Assembly (NCBI GenBank): GCA_022410635.1
Contig: JAJVDF010000045.1
Span: forward strand, 2,686,954 to 2,750,953
Origin: Tretioscincus oriximinensis
Lineage: Eukaryota > Chordata > Lepidosauria > Squamata > Gymnophthalmidae
Length of the DNA: 64,000 nucleotides
Reading direction: 5' to 3'
Below the pieces are notes generated by a model. The model was not told the origin of the DNA. It saw nothing but the letters and a program-made list of their open reading frames with translations, and did not search any database. Below are positions 36,033-48,763 of the stretch, one piece after another (within the stretch, counting starts at the first letter, position 1; every line of letters begins with the position of its first letter). A program made the translations under genes and the position numbers.

Positions 36033-36381
36033 TAGGACCAGGGGGCACTAGGACTGATGGGCAGAAGAGTGAGGACAAAGGAAAGTATTTTTTCACCCAG
36101 AGCGTCATCGGCCTTTGGAATTTACTTCCAGAAAAGGTGGTGGAAGTCAAGGGTATAAACAGCTACTAAGTTGGATGTCTTGATACTGCCACCAAGAAAG
36201 AGCAAGAGGCAGTACTCCTGAAATGCCATTTGCAGGATGTCGAGAACAGTTAAAGATTTTGCCTTCTTCTGTTCCACAATGCCCAAGGGCAACTGGTGGG
36301 CCTCTGTGGGAGGCAGAATGCTGGACTAGATGGGCTCCNGCCCGATTCAGCATGGCTCCTCTTAGGTTCTTATGTTCATTT
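36019..36381 (+). mobile_element. CR1 LINE 3' end, plus strand
   Basis: It encodes RKYFFTQ-type coding (here GKYFFTQSVIGLWNLLPEKV), the conserved C-terminal segment of the CR1 protein. This is followed by the 3' untranslated region: gcctctgtgggaggcagaatgctggactagatggg, then gattcagcatggct and ttcttatgttc. The last part is the complement of the left end of the CR1 at 55010. Stops interrupt the frame. Confidence 0.85.
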
Positions 36382-37064
36382 GAGAATACAGCTCCCACAG
36401 AGACAGAAAATCATTTGAGAATACTGCTCCTGGCCACAGAGACAGAAATTCTCCAATCATGTAAAAGTCACCGTTTACTTACTTCTATTTGAAAACATAT
36501 TATTAAAACAATTTACTCATTGCCCAGTCCTATAATCTTTCCAGCCCTTGATATAACAATTTGTGTCATTTTTAACCATTTTTTAACAAAAATGATTTTG
36601 TAGGATCCCATTTAGGAAAATCCATCCTTTCTATAATTTGTGGTATACAAGTTTCTTATAATTTGTGTACCCAAAAATTAATTTATTCCCCGTCCCACCT
36701 CCTCCCTATATTCTTTCACTTGCTGACTGTACCACCACTGATTCTTTCTAAACAGTGCTTACAGTTGGGCAACTTCTTTCGACTCACATTATATGATGTT
36801 ATTTGTGTCAAAGCTCTACACAGTCTACGTAACGTTATGGTTTGATGATGATTAATTGAACATCTACTCTAAATGATTTCTCATTCATTGCACAGCTGGC
36901 CAATAATTTGTTAAAGATGAACTACTTGTTCTTTTTATACTGTATTGATTTGCATTTCTATCCTCCATTATACGTTTGACTATTAGTTTTAATGTTTAAT
37001 ATTGTACTGAATGATATTGTATTTTCAAGATTCTTCCAGAGTCTTAGCTTAAAATTTTTGCTTT
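36382..37064. other. no feature identified
   Basis: A near-repeat of tttgagaatactgctcc / tttgagaatacagctcc lies at 36379-36430, probably a slippage duplication. The rest is plain. Confidence 0.45.
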
Positions 37065-37145
37065 TACTATTGGGAGTCCCGAGACCTTCGGGTACAGGGC
37101 AGGATATAAGTATGAATATATAAATAAAAATATAAATAACAAAAA
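37065..37145 (+). mobile_element. LINE/SINE 3' tail fragment
   Basis: It reads gggagtcccgagaccttcgggtacagggcaggatataagta and then AAAT/ATAAA repeats. It is the 3' end shared with 31140-31202 and the L2 at 5560. Confidence 0.6.
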
Positions 37146-38344
37146 ATAAACCTAACTTATTTTACCACACTCTACAGTGTATATTTGCATCCAAGTCAGG
37201 AAACAATTACCATAACTATGACTGCACACCATTAACTGTCGATTCAATAAGACCTCCCCCCCGCCATTTTTTATGCCGTTTCCTGACCAATCTAGCTTAA
37301 AGAAAACCACACCTTCAGACTCATGAAATCCTAACGTTGAAGAGACAAACTTCCTCACATCTGTCAATTCATTTTCAAACTTGCCCAGAAGGTGTCTCTT
37401 TAAACATGTCTATGGTATGTAAACCTTATAGCTGCACAGAACAGCAACTTAATAAAGACAACGTTTTCACTGTTGTACGTCACAAAAAAGGTAGTGGTTT
37501 AAAAATTCTCACACTAAAGAATGCCTTCTCTATTTCCAGAAATAACTTTTCAAACTTTTACAGTGATTTTTTTTTTGTAGGTGAACCACACAGAACTTTA
37601 GACCTGTAGTCTCCATTGGCTTCTCAGGATCAGCACACTGATGGGGTTCAAAATTCTGTCTTTTCTATTTAATATAACCATAGCAACTCATGGCATCGTG
37701 ACCTCTGAAAGTAGATTCTTGCTCATAAACAAAAAAGACTTTTTAACAAAATGCACAAACTGTATAAATATTTGAATTGAGATTTTTAAATTACATGTTT
37801 AATGCCTTACTACTAAATATAGTTACTTGGTTATAAATGCTACAATAAAACACAGTGAAATATTGTCATATGCTTATGANCAAGGTTAAGAAAATGAACT
37901 AAATCAGCTCTATAAAAACCAGCTCACTGATAAACTATATTAGATTTAGTCAAATGCTATTTTAGCNCATGTTGATTCTGAAAATACATATTGTTTGACC
38001 AATGAGCCATAACTTCACACTGAAAGCCATTGTGAAAATCCCCCTTATTTCATGGACCATTGACTACTGTTTTCTTTTTATTTTTTTGCTTGCATACTAT
38101 TACTCAGATAACCAGGAAAGTTCCAAAAAGAAGAAAAATCTTAATAGTCCGATGAGCAAATGAAATAGATTGAAATGCCCAAGTCTTATAAATGCTTTTA
38201 AATGTATATTTAACTAATATACCCCAATCCACTGAAAAATCTGTAATAACAACACATTATGTTTCTTTAATGGCAAGTCCCTTGAAGAGGGCTCACAGTT
38301 TGGGAAAACCTACAATAGGACCACTTTGAATTGCCAGTATTTTA
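37146..38344. other. no feature identified
   Basis: Two N calls (37880, 37967). No repeat ends. Confidence 0.4.
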
Positions 38345-38505
38345 ATTAAAGATGCATCCAGATATCATTAATTTATTGTACTATATTTGCATATGCTGGA
38401 ACAAAACATAGTTAATCCAGATTAAAGCTTTTAGATGGTACTTTATTCTGGAATATTCAAATACAATGGAATAAGTAGGTGACACCTGGATATAGTCTAA
38501 GAGTG
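38345..38505. mobile_element. MITE-like family C, copy 2
   Basis: It contains atgcatccagatat at the left and tgacacctggatat at the right, and the middle holds tttattctggaatattc. The outer words catccagatat and atatccaggtg are complements, so the unit is palindromic. It shares its right half with 30831-30925. Confidence 0.5.
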
Positions 38506-38539
38506 ACCCAGTGATAAATCAGCNTGATGCTTTCTGATG

Positions 38540-38690
38540 TTCATATTTATTTAATCACAATTGTCTATCTCATATCCATCTTTCTTCTCCATTTTATCTC
38601 CACAAGAACCCTATGAAGTACTTTAGGTAGGGAGATTGCGACTTTCCCAAGATTGACTAAAGGGCCCATAAATGAATGATCTGTCATACA
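38540..38690 (-). repeat. tRNA-type SINE body, degraded
   Basis: The order tctccacaagaaccctatgaagta, tttaggtagggagattg, cgactttcccaagattgac is the complement of the SINE body preserved at 11300-11400. The tRNA head is missing or unrecognisable. Confidence 0.55.
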
Positions 38691-39004
38691 GTTGCTAATA
38701 AAAATGTACTTCAATCAATTCAGTGCATCATCTACTGACATCACAGTGACAGCAAGGCACAGGGACATATTAGTGTTTGGGTGGTCAGTAACATTGGATG
38801 GGAACAAAAGGTAAAGTATGTGTCTCCAATTAAACAGTAGCAGGCCAATGACTTGAAGGCTTGTTAATGTTTTTTTCCTTTGAATGGCAATCTAGCTTCA
38901 AATGAACTTCTGTGAAAGTAAAGTGATTTCATAACACAAAGACATATGTATGGTATATACTTTCCTGCCCAGAAGCTATTTTTTTTTTAGAAAACCTCTT
39001 TTGA

Positions 39005-39350
39005 CAATTTCTTCTCTGTCATATGTCCATAGATAGTTTTCTCATTGGTTGCCCCTAAATTTTTGAATACTCTTCCCACGAAAATGTGCCAGGCACCCAC
39101 CTACCAGAACTTGGGTGATTTCGCATTGGCTAATACATCACCTGGAACCACTGTATGTTGAATGGAAAACTCTGAGAACACTTGCTAATGAAAAGTTTTC
39201 TCTTCACTTAGATACTTGGAATTCATTTGGAAAGGCTCTTTTTAGAAATACTTCAGATTTTATTTTTGTTCGTATTATTGTATCATTTTGTTTTATCTAC
39301 CTTGAAACCACTGTGAGAAGATAGGATAAAAATAATGTAAATAATTATCA
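39005..39350 (+). mobile_element. L2-type LINE 3' end, decayed
   Basis: The stretch encodes VAPKFLNTLPTKM, a decayed LWNSLP-type tail of the L2 protein. The 3' end follows at 39298-39350: ctaccttgaaaccactgtgagaagataggataaaaataatgtaaat. Weaker than the copy at 5560. Confidence 0.55.
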
Positions 39351-39379
39351 TAATGAGTAGACAGAGTCGCTGGAAAAGA

Positions 39380-39845
39380 CCTTGCTGGGGGGGGGAGGCT
39401 AAAGAAGAAAGGCGAAGGAGATGGTCAAGGGATGAGATGGATCAATAGTGCCATAGAAGCAGGGCTTTTTTTGTGACGGAACGCACCGGAACGCAGTTCC
39501 GGCACCTTCTATTTAGGTGGGGGGGCGCGCGGGGGGGGCATGGGGCGTAGTTAGCGGGGGCGGCAGCGGCGGGGGCGTGGGAATGAGCGGCGGCGGCCGC
39601 CTCCGCTGCCCCCCCGCCTAAATACAAGGTGCCGGTACTGGTGCATTAGCCGCCAGCGAGGGGGGCATGGCGTTATCAGAGGCCGCCGGCCCCCGCCGCT
39701 GCCGCCCCCCCCCCCCGCCGGTATTAGTACCGGCACCTTTTGTTCTGGAAAAAAAGCACTGCATAGAAGCAACAACTGTGAGCTTAGGCAGACTTTGGGA
39801 GGTAATGAAAGACAGAGGGGCTTGACATGCTATAGACCAGAGCCA
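39380..39845 (+). mobile_element. BovB/RTE LINE 3' relic, split by hAT
   Basis: Before the hAT insertion the plus strand encodes RRRRWSRDEMDQ, and after it NNCELRQTLGGNERQRGLTC. Together these match the end of the BovB protein (RRRGRQRMRW, then a WE.....DREGWRA segment). The element was already in place when the GC-rich hAT landed in it. Confidence 0.72.
39460..39761. mobile_element. GC-rich non-autonomous hAT element, copy B
   Basis: The same ends as copy A: CAGGGCTTTTTTT and AAAAAAAGCACTG. The 8-bp duplication is catagaag (39452-39459 and 39762-39769). At 302 bp it is shorter than copy A through loss of CGG-rich core units, but it keeps cgcagttccggcacc near the left end and accggcacctttt near the right. 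It is not coding. It is nested in a BovB relic, which sets the relative order of the two insertions. Confidence 0.93.
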
Positions 39846-42254
39846 GATTAGATGAACTATTAATTATATGCAGATGTTTTGAGAACTACAATAATGGCAG
39901 AAAGGGAAAAGATAGGGGTAAGAAAAACGTAATACAACGAGACTTCCTCCTGAATAGTCATGGATAGGATTGCACCTCTAAACAATACCTTGGTGAGGTT
40001 ACCACTGACACCAGTTATCAGTGGTGAGATTCAGCTGGTTCACACCAATTCAGAGGAACTGATGTCTATTTTTTAATTGAATTCAGCAAAACAGTTGTTA
40101 AAATGGCACTTGTAACCAGGCCCCGCCTCCTGCCAGAAATTACATCACTTAAGATGTCCTTTCCAGTTGCTCCTGTCTAGAACACCATCACTTAATATGG
40201 TGATTCCAGAAGCAGCAACCTGAAATGACATTGGAACCAGTTGTTACATTATTTTAATCCCACTAATTTTATTTGCATCCATTTCAGCGAGATGGAAACA
40301 CATACAACACATACAACTAGCTAAGATCAAGCAAGGATTGCATGAATCCAAAAATTCTAATGCTGATTGAGGATGACAAATATTTCCATGGGTAGTAATA
40401 CACATTCAGGTCACATTAATTAAAATTGCATTTCCCCTTGGCTGCATTTATCGCACCTATTTGCACACAGTTTCTGTACCACTTTAAAATTTGTTAGTGT
40501 TTACTGAAACTGCTAATACAGCAATTAAGGATGTTAAATGCTGGTGAAACCTTGTAGATTCATACAGGAAAACAATGATTTCAGTTATCTTTAAGGTGCT
40601 TCCTTATGATCTAAAGCTTTTTTAATGGCAAATTTTCCTACTACAATCCAGAGCAAATATTGGGATGCCATATTATTAAGCTAATATTTGCTTTTCTTTG
40701 CAAGATATTCTTAGATATTACAATTTAAAGTCGGGGAAAAACCCTTTAACTACAGGCTTGAAGTCTATCAAAATACGCCTTTTTTCTACAGTGTTGGATA
40801 ACTGTTGCCTTCCAAGATCACCCTCACATGAGGTTGCTATTATCAATTGTGAAAGCGCAACAGGTGGGTCATCAAGAAGGTCACATTAGTTTTGTTCACA
40901 GGCCCAGACACAAGGTTTTCATTATCCTTAATAAAAACAGAAGCAAGCAATAAAAATATATCACTGCAGGAACATATCTCCCCATTCATAGGCCATATAT
41001 AACCTCAAACATTAGCTCCTAGTATTTCAAAATACTGCTGCTGGCTTCACTATTATGATTATTTTTGCGGTTGCTACTTTGGAAAATAAATGTTATAAAT
41101 CACAGTTCAACTTCTCAACAGTCCTTTTGAAGTGCATTTTAAAGCACTGGTCTAGATGAATCTTAAATATATTGGTCCTCTTCAAAATCTTAAGCACTTT
41201 AGATGGTCAATAAGGTGACAGAGCTATTTAACAATTCTTGTCATTAGAGTAATATGAAATTATGATGACCTAAAAGCAATTAATGGACATGTTCAAATCC
41301 CAATACTAAGCTAAAGTAGAAACATAATTTAACTGTGGAACAAAATAGCCTAGAAATTTAATCTCTGCATAAAGTTTTCCGATATAAGCTCACTCACATA
41401 TTGGTAGACCCAATCTATGCTCTGTGCCCTACATTTAGCTAATACAAGCTTATAGTTTTAACCTCATGTGCTTGTGCACATTTCTGAAAAATCAGAGTAA
41501 ATCCTTTTTACATATTTTATGGTTCCCTTAAAATATGTCACTTTATTTAAATGCATTTATATTGAAATTAATGTTAGAAAATGAACATTCAAAGTGTCCT
41601 AGGGACAGGCAGGACATATTTTTGCTTGGAATGGCTTCATAAGAAATCACAATCTTCCCAGACAAGGGCCTAGTATTGTACCGGCAAAGCTTTCATGATT
41701 CTCACAATCATAATTTGTTGTATCTTCTCTCAATTCTTCTTCCCTCTTCCCCAGAGCAACTGCATATCAACCCAGCACTTCCACTGCTTGCATGCAGGTC
41801 TACTCCAAGAAATTCGTGACATAAATGAGCTGAGTTCAAAGGATTAAAAGTCAGAACCACATCCCAATTTACAAATGGGCTCTCATATCATTTTTCCTAA
41901 CCAGGCCTACTGACGGAGTTATATTTTGGCACAAATTATAAGGTTTCAAAGGGACCAACATCAACTTGTGGAATAATGAAGCTTCAGAGACAGGTATTCA
42001 TATGATTTAGAGAAAAGGCAGCAGACAATGCTTTCATTTTACTTATTCTGAGTTATGAAGCAGCAGTTATCATGACAGAAGTTTGTTCAAAAACAATAAA
42101 CTCTTCTCCAGCAATTACTTATGACTCTTGTTCCTAGAGTCTTAGTTAGCGTAGAAGCATCTTTCATCAGTGTATTTTTATAAGGAAGATTGAAGATAAC
42201 ATGTTTTGAATCAATGAATGCCTACCAGATTCATTGGCGCCTACCAGAATCAAC
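39846..42254. other. no feature identified
   Basis: AT-rich unique sequence; nothing that I can assign. Confidence 0.4.
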
Positions 42255-42735
42255 TAATGCCTAGGTGCTATCTTCAGGTTGGAAAGGCAGGCAGATAGCT
42301 CTAAAGATCATTTGCAGAAAATCAAGAACAGACCAAGAGTTTGCCTTTGTCTTCTGCTTGGGAATGCCCAGCAGAAACTTGTGGACACACTGTATGAGAA
42401 AGGATGTGATGCTGAATTGAATAGGTTGCCAGCATGGGCTACCTTATATATAACTGATGCCTATATACTGTCTCTATGTTGGAGAAACTGGCCTCTAATG
42501 GCCATTTGCAAGGAATCAAGAGCAAGTAAAGTTTTGCTTTTATTTTCTACTTATTTATTGTATTTATTTGAAAAATTTGTATCTTGCTTTTCATCTAAAA
42601 GATCACAACAGATGATTAAAAAACAACTGGTTTTAAAACATAACCATCCCTCCCCTTGAGAATGTCAAGAAAAAAGATACTAGGTAGATGGGCTGTGCCA
42701 TAATCCAGCAGAGCTCTTTTTATGTTCTTATTTAG
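42255..42735 (+). mobile_element. CR1-like LINE 3' end with internal ATTT-rich insert
   Basis: Early words are catttgcagaaaatcaagaaca and gggaatgcccagcagaaacttgtggacacactgtatgagaaaggatg. Late words are actaggtagatgggctgtgcc, ataatccagcagagctct and ttatgttctta. Together they form the CR1 3' region seen at 15650 and 36019. Between them, 42540-42655 looks like a reversed LINE/SINE tail. The 126-codon frame across it is accidental. Confidence 0.6.
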
Positions 42736-45557
42736 GTATGGAACAATCTGCCTCTCAACAAAAAATTTCTAACTTTACATTTAATTCTGCTTACACTTTC
42801 TAAGTATAATGGGGGGAAAGAATCATGAATATATAAACACTGGCATTACGATCAAGTTTAACATACAGATTTTGTTCCAATGTTGCTAACATTACAGGAG
42901 GAGGGAAATGTAGAATATTCAAAGCCAAACAAAATACTTTATGGTTCCATCCATGATACTGACAGGTGATGTTCTTTCTGCTGATAAGCCATGCCAACAC
43001 CTTATCTATAATGTGTTATACTAAAAGCAGTGGCATGTAAATAATCTTGACATGAAAAATCTCTCTTGAAGGCAGAACGCAATTAAATAGGCTGTATTTT
43101 TTCAATTATGTTTATACTAAAAATTCCAAAGACTTCTACAGAATAAGACTAAGCATTTTAATAGGCAAATTGGTGGTTAACATTTCAGCAAATTGGTTTT
43201 GTCTTCCTCTATGTTCTGTCTCCTCCTCACTCATGGGTTTGTGTAGCAGGCTCTGCACTGGCTTTAATTCCTAGAAAATTCGTACTTAATAATGAATAGT
43301 GTATAGCAGACAGCAGACTTTAGAATAAATTTGTATTTTTCAAATGATTGCCAAGTGCACATAGTCTATGAGCATTTTAAATATTCCCTTTTCTCTTCCA
43401 TTTCCCTCCAGCTGCATAAGCATTTCTAATTCATGCACAAATAGAGGNAAGTTTGGAGTCAATTTTTTATACATACCTTTACATCACATAAATATGCAGA
43501 TGATAACAAAGCTTGCATACCTTATAAAGATAAACCTCTTTTATCAACAACTACGTAACTGTTTGAAAGGTTAGTCTCAGTTAACAGTGAATTTAATCCT
43601 TACATTTTAGGTTCAATATTGAATTATCTAAGGGACCCATGACATACAGACCCTAATGCTTGCAATCCAATGGAAACCCAGCCTGCTTCAGCCTTTATCT
43701 TCCCCTTCCAATACTATGTGAGTATCCCCACACTGTACAGAAGCAAGGACTGAATTGCTTGTTTGGTTATGAGAGCAGGAATAACNGTCTGTATTTTCTC
43801 AAGAAAGCTTAACAACATGTTCTGTCATTCAACAATCATGCCCCTTGGCAGAACATTTATATTTTTATATTAAAGCAGCTTGCAGATTCTAAACAAAAGG
43901 ACTGGGGCACAAGCATAATGAATAAATATTGAGGTTGCAATCAAATATAATGTGCATCCAATGCTGTAAGAGGTGCATGGCAGAAATAAAAGGGAATGCC
44001 ACCTCTTCTCTTCTGATGTTTTTGTTACACTTAGGACATACACATTTGGATGTCCTTTTGTTTCCAAGACACGCAGATATACCCTACTCCAGCTCATGGG
44101 CGCATATATCATCTTCCTTTTCACACCTGCCAAGGAGGAGATCATTATTCTCTTTTTGTAAAAAGATTCAGTAAGAATATTAAGTCATTTTATTATAAAC
44201 ACATACCTANTACTCAGCAGAAACTCAGCAGTCTATATCGTCTACATGGGCTTAGAGGCCAGATCTGCACCAAGTTTGGTATTCTCTAATCAAGAATTGA
44301 GCTAAACCACATTAATCAGTACTAAATCCATACNAGTGCGTCCACACATGTGACTACATGTGACTGTAATGGAGAATGTACCAAATCTGCATTGTATTGG
44401 TAATGCTGCACAACTTGCTTAATGCAGACATACATTGCTACAGTTAATCCAGATCTAGCAATTCCAAATTTACTAATACTGATTTAAAATGGTAAGTGCA
44501 TTTAGAATCCAAGTGGCATTTATAAGCCATTTCATCATTACAATACAGTANGAATTTCCCATTAAACTTCTTTCAAGGCAATGTTAGAGAATGAACTTGG
44601 GACTTTTTTCACATAGTAAGCTGCAGTTATTCCCTGTCCACATTTTNTCCAAAATACAATTAATATTTTGGGGGAGCTCTCCTAGCTACAATCCTATTTT
44701 TTATTCCAACAAATATTCAGTTGCTGTTTTTGTAAGCAGGACTGCACAAGTAAAAAGGCACACGGGTACAATTAAAAAATTATCCCACGGGAGTACATCC
44801 ATCTGATAAAATCCAATAGTGAGGTATTGTTACATAGTCCTTACTACCCTTTCTAACAGACTGGAACTTCTGCATGAAAGAAATCTTTCCTTAATAATCC
44901 TGGCGCTCTGCACTGCATTAAGAAACAGATACACTAAAATAACTTCACTCAACACACTTAGTGGCTGGAATAACTCCCCCNAAAAAATCAATTTCAGTAT
45001 GCATAATAACCATAGACCCAATGNGGTGTCTCACTTTTTCTTGTAAACATTGCTTGAATTGAGGATGTTTGTGAAACATTTCTAAAATTCTGGGTTCTTT
45101 GCTATTGGAATTCAAAAGTCAAACCGAGGCTGCATTTGTGTGAAAAAAAAATGGGTGTAAGTGCTTTGTGGCTCTGTGATGGGCGCACACATTTGTCATT
45201 TACCCCAAATTCTACAAATGTATGAGAATTTTCCTGCAGCAAAANATTGTTGTAGGTCTCCCCACTGTGGCTGCTGACAGCTGTTCAAATGCCNCATGTT
45301 GGAGCACAATGGCAGCAGAAAAAGAGAAATAGGGAGACCCGCAGTAATCTGCTGCAGTGGATACCCTCTCCTTCCTTGGGTCTGCCGATGGCTCCCAGGA
45401 GGAGCCAGAAGCTGACCCAGGGCAATGCCCTCTTTTTTATANAAGTGGAAACTTGCACACAGAGGCAGGTTTTTTTAAAAAAACAAAAAACAGCTGCACC
45501 CCCAGACTCTGTAGGCTCTGAAGCAGAGCCGAAATGGAGCAGGGAAGAATAGGGAAA
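42736..45557. other. no gene identified
   Basis: A direct repeat acatgtgact x2 lies at 44346-44365. Many single N calls between 43448 and 45461. Nothing assignable. Confidence 0.4.
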
Positions 45558-45584
45558 GTGAAGTGGATTTTAAATCCACTTCAC
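45558..45584. repeat. 27-bp perfect palindrome
   Basis: Arms GTGAAGTGGATTT and AAATCCACTTCAC around one T. No stem-loop function can be assigned; the following tract is not a clear terminator or poly(A) site. Confidence 0.85.
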
Positions 45585-47539
45585 TGTTTCCTAATTCAAT
45601 TTTTTCCATTCCAGTGCAATTCAGTGTATCCCTGGCAATGTTATTTTTTTGGAGTTTCTGCTATTAGGGAAATCTATATAGAATCAATTATAGCAAAAGC
45701 ATGTTGCAAACCTAATGTTTAAATTCCTTTAATGTTTATTCGTTATTTTTTCAAGCATTACGTTGAGTATACGTGTAAGTGCAAAAGCACTGCACCAAGG
45801 NGTCCTAGAGTGTGCAGACCATATATTGTTGTGCACCAGGAATGCGATGAAAGATAGGAATCTGTATGTCACCAGTCTCAACCCGTTTCCATAATATGAT
45901 CCTAGAACCGCTGCTTTGGCAGAGCAGGAAAAACTGCTATAGTTTTCTGGCCTAGTCTCCTCCAATAATTACCATGAAGCCACTGGACTAACTTTTCTGC
46001 CTAGGTATACTGTATAATGTAAAGCACAAATCCTTTACTTGCAAAGAAGCATAAGACAGTGATACATAGGGTTACTGTAATCCCAGAGACCGAAAACTAG
46101 GATTACAGCCCTACTCCCCCACCCCCNCTCCCTGCTCCATTCTCACCCTCCATGCTAATCCTGCCCCTCCCTTCAAGATGCTGTGCAATTCATACCATTG
46201 TCACTACTGGGTTTTCCAAAACTCTATTTAGCAAATTTTCAATCAACTATCCTGGGAGTATATTAGGATTGCTATGGAAGTATGTGGCAAACCTGAAATA
46301 ATCCCAAGAAAAATGAAGGCACATGCGGTGTATAAAAATGACAGGTGACAGGAGAAAGTATATAATTTGGAAAACATTTTAAAGTGTAGATTGGCCATCA
46401 ATGTGTGAATGGTTTAGACCAATCCAGCATTCTGAAGACAATTTTTCAAAACGGCGCCAATCTCCCTAAACAGTTTATCAGCTTCAAACTACAAGNTGTG
46501 TTATGTTTATGATATAAAACTGTGCATTTCACACACTATTCAGAGTGCTCTTAAACTTTTACCAATATGGCAGGTGCTTTCTTTCCTAAGCTTTCTTTGT
46601 TGAATGATTCACACTATCTATATTTGACATTTTTGACACCATACATCTGGATTCCTTTTCATTTTACAGCTCGAAATTTCAACCACACAGAAACATCTAC
46701 TGTTTCAAAGAAGCACCATGGTCATGTCAACCCATGAACACACAAATGAAGAAAACTGCACATATCGGTGGAAAAAGAAACTCGGGGNGTAAGGGAGAGA
46801 AAGCCTTCTCAGCATACACAAATATGTATAGGGATGTCCAGACCCTCCATCTTCTGGTTCAAACAACAGTAGTTTTACAGCACTGTCAGAAGTATTTGAA
46901 GCAATTTCAAACAGATTACGCTATCTGCCTTATATTATATACCTTAGCATTTAAGAAGAACCTATACCCATGCTAACGTTGTACAATGTAGAAGTAGACA
47001 AGACTGTGCATGTGTTGGTCGGCAACTATCAAGGATTAAAGCTACATATCGCTTGACTGAAAGAGCTACAATGGAGACTTTACTTCTTGGAACCTTTCCT
47101 AAAATATACACAGCATTATTTGCTTCAGAGAACTAATGTAACATATTATTAGTAAGGTTGCCTTATTATCTGTAAAGGAAAACCTAATTAGAACAGCCTG
47201 GAGTGGCTTGCAAGAGGGTTGAGGATACATGTATTAGTACTTTTTATATGTACNTGGACTTGTTTTAATTTATCTTGATAATTTCTTGAATTTTATCTTT
47301 TATTTCAAGATGTAGTGCTGTTAAGAGCCTTTTCACACATTGATTGAGAAATAGTTCAAGCTATTAGAAGGACTAGAACTTCTGCACTTCTAATTGTTTT
47401 CTTATTCTCCAATGATTCACAAATCATTCTTAAACCTAGCTTTCTTGGATAACCTTTAAGCAATCCATAATCATCCTCTATGCCTAGAAGTGGCATTCCT
47501 TATGCCTCTGTGAAGTGTGAAAGATCCATTCCAGGTTTT
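45585..47539. other. no feature identified
   Basis: Unique-looking sequence, with N calls at 45801, 46127, 46496, 46788 and 47254. Confidence 0.4.
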
Positions 47540-47735
47540 CTGATGTCCAAACATGTTGAGGGAAAAAATGGTGAGGACAAAATGGATAGGTAGTGCTATG
47601 AAGACAACAAAACCTTTGATAGTGTTATGAAGGCAACTTCCAGGAGACAGTGGGAGGCAGGTTTGGAATTCTGTGGTTCCATGGGGTCTGAAAGAGTCAA
47701 GACTTGACTAAAAATCCAAACAACAACAATTGGTA
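47540..47735 (+). mobile_element. BovB/RTE LINE 3' end
   Basis: It encodes KATSRRQWEAGLEFCGSMGS, then an RVK segment, matching the last residues of the BovB protein (WEA..HGV.KSR). The DNA ends in acttgactaaaaatccaaacaacaacaa, like the BovB 3' end, which closes in CAA repeats. The upstream reverse transcriptase is missing. Confidence 0.72.
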
Positions 47736-47994
47736 TGATCATTTGACTAACCAATAAACACAATCAACCATCCACTCCATCGTTCTTATCCCCTACAAAA
47801 GATCCCCACAATGTCCAGCTAAACTGGGCTGAAAAACTGTGTAGTAATATNGGCTTGAAGACTAGAAGAACCACAGAATAGGAAATTAGCTAATCGGTTC
47901 CATGAACATAGGATTTGTCCAGAAACTTCTAAGCACAGTACATTCACACAGATAATCAGTTTTCATAGTGCATGGAACAATTTACATCATGCAG

Positions 47995-48075
47995 TACATT
48001 TATTTATTTATTTACATTTATAGGTCTCGGGGTGGCAACAACAAAAAACAGTACAAAATTTACATTTTAAAACCG
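47995..48075 (-). mobile_element. LINE/SINE 3' tail fragment, reversed
   Basis: ATTT repeats are followed by ataggtctcggggtggcaacaac, the complement of the shared LINE/SINE 3' end. Confidence 0.45.
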
Positions 48076-48198
48076 TAACAATCAGTATCTGAAGGTGGCG
48101 GGGTAAAAAATAGCATTTCTTCAACTAAAGGCCAGGTAGAAGAGGTATACCTCTTGGAAATAATTCCATTCTTACACATAATTTGAATCTGGCCATCT

Positions 48199-48307
48199 AA
48201 GACCTTTATCACAATGTGCTTTTAAACCAGCCTTGAGAACTGAAATAAATCAGTCCAGTTCTTCAGAACTGAAGATAGTTTAAAAGCACATATGTGACAA
48301 GGCCCCG
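48199..48307. mobile_element. palindromic MITE family D, copy 1
   Basis: The arms atcacaatgtgcttttaaacc and gtttaaaagcacatatgtgac are complements. The inner pair is gagaactga with cagttct, around an aataaatcagtcc centre. It shares its ends and the agttcttcagaactgaag core with the copy at 50949-51084. Confidence 0.75.
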
Positions 48308-48730
48308 ATAATTTCTAGTTTGGAGTTTTGTAGATTCCTTATTCCATCCAAGAGGCATATGGACTTCTCTTTCTGATTTAACTTTACCAAGGCAGTTAAA
48401 AAAAAGAAGCTTACTAAACTCAAAGGCCCCTTTTACCTTATCCTAGCAATAGCTTGCTTCATCAAATCAACTTTCTTTTCAGTCATTACATGTTCTGCTA
48501 AAACAAAGGAAGTGAGGCATGCGCTCCATTATCCACTGTGTGACCGGCCTCTCTCTCTTTGTCCAAGAGGAAAAGTGACAGACCTAACCTACTTTTAGTC
48601 CCCAGCTTTTGCACATGGGGCATCAATTAGAATATAGAATCTGTCCACTAAACATTAGCGTATCTCTTTTCAAAGGCAGGAAAAAAGGACAACCATTTTA
48701 GAGACACGTACATTTGTATTGTGCCCATTA

Positions 48731-48761
<31 letters not shown>

Positions 48762-48763
48762 GT
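48731..48763. repeat. (AT)n microsatellite
   Basis: About 14 uninterrupted AT units, followed by agtatatgc. Confidence 0.95.

Noticed and set aside
42279..42659. 126-codon plus-strand frame
   Set aside because: It crosses a CR1 3' untranslated region and a reversed LINE tail, so it is not a coding unit.
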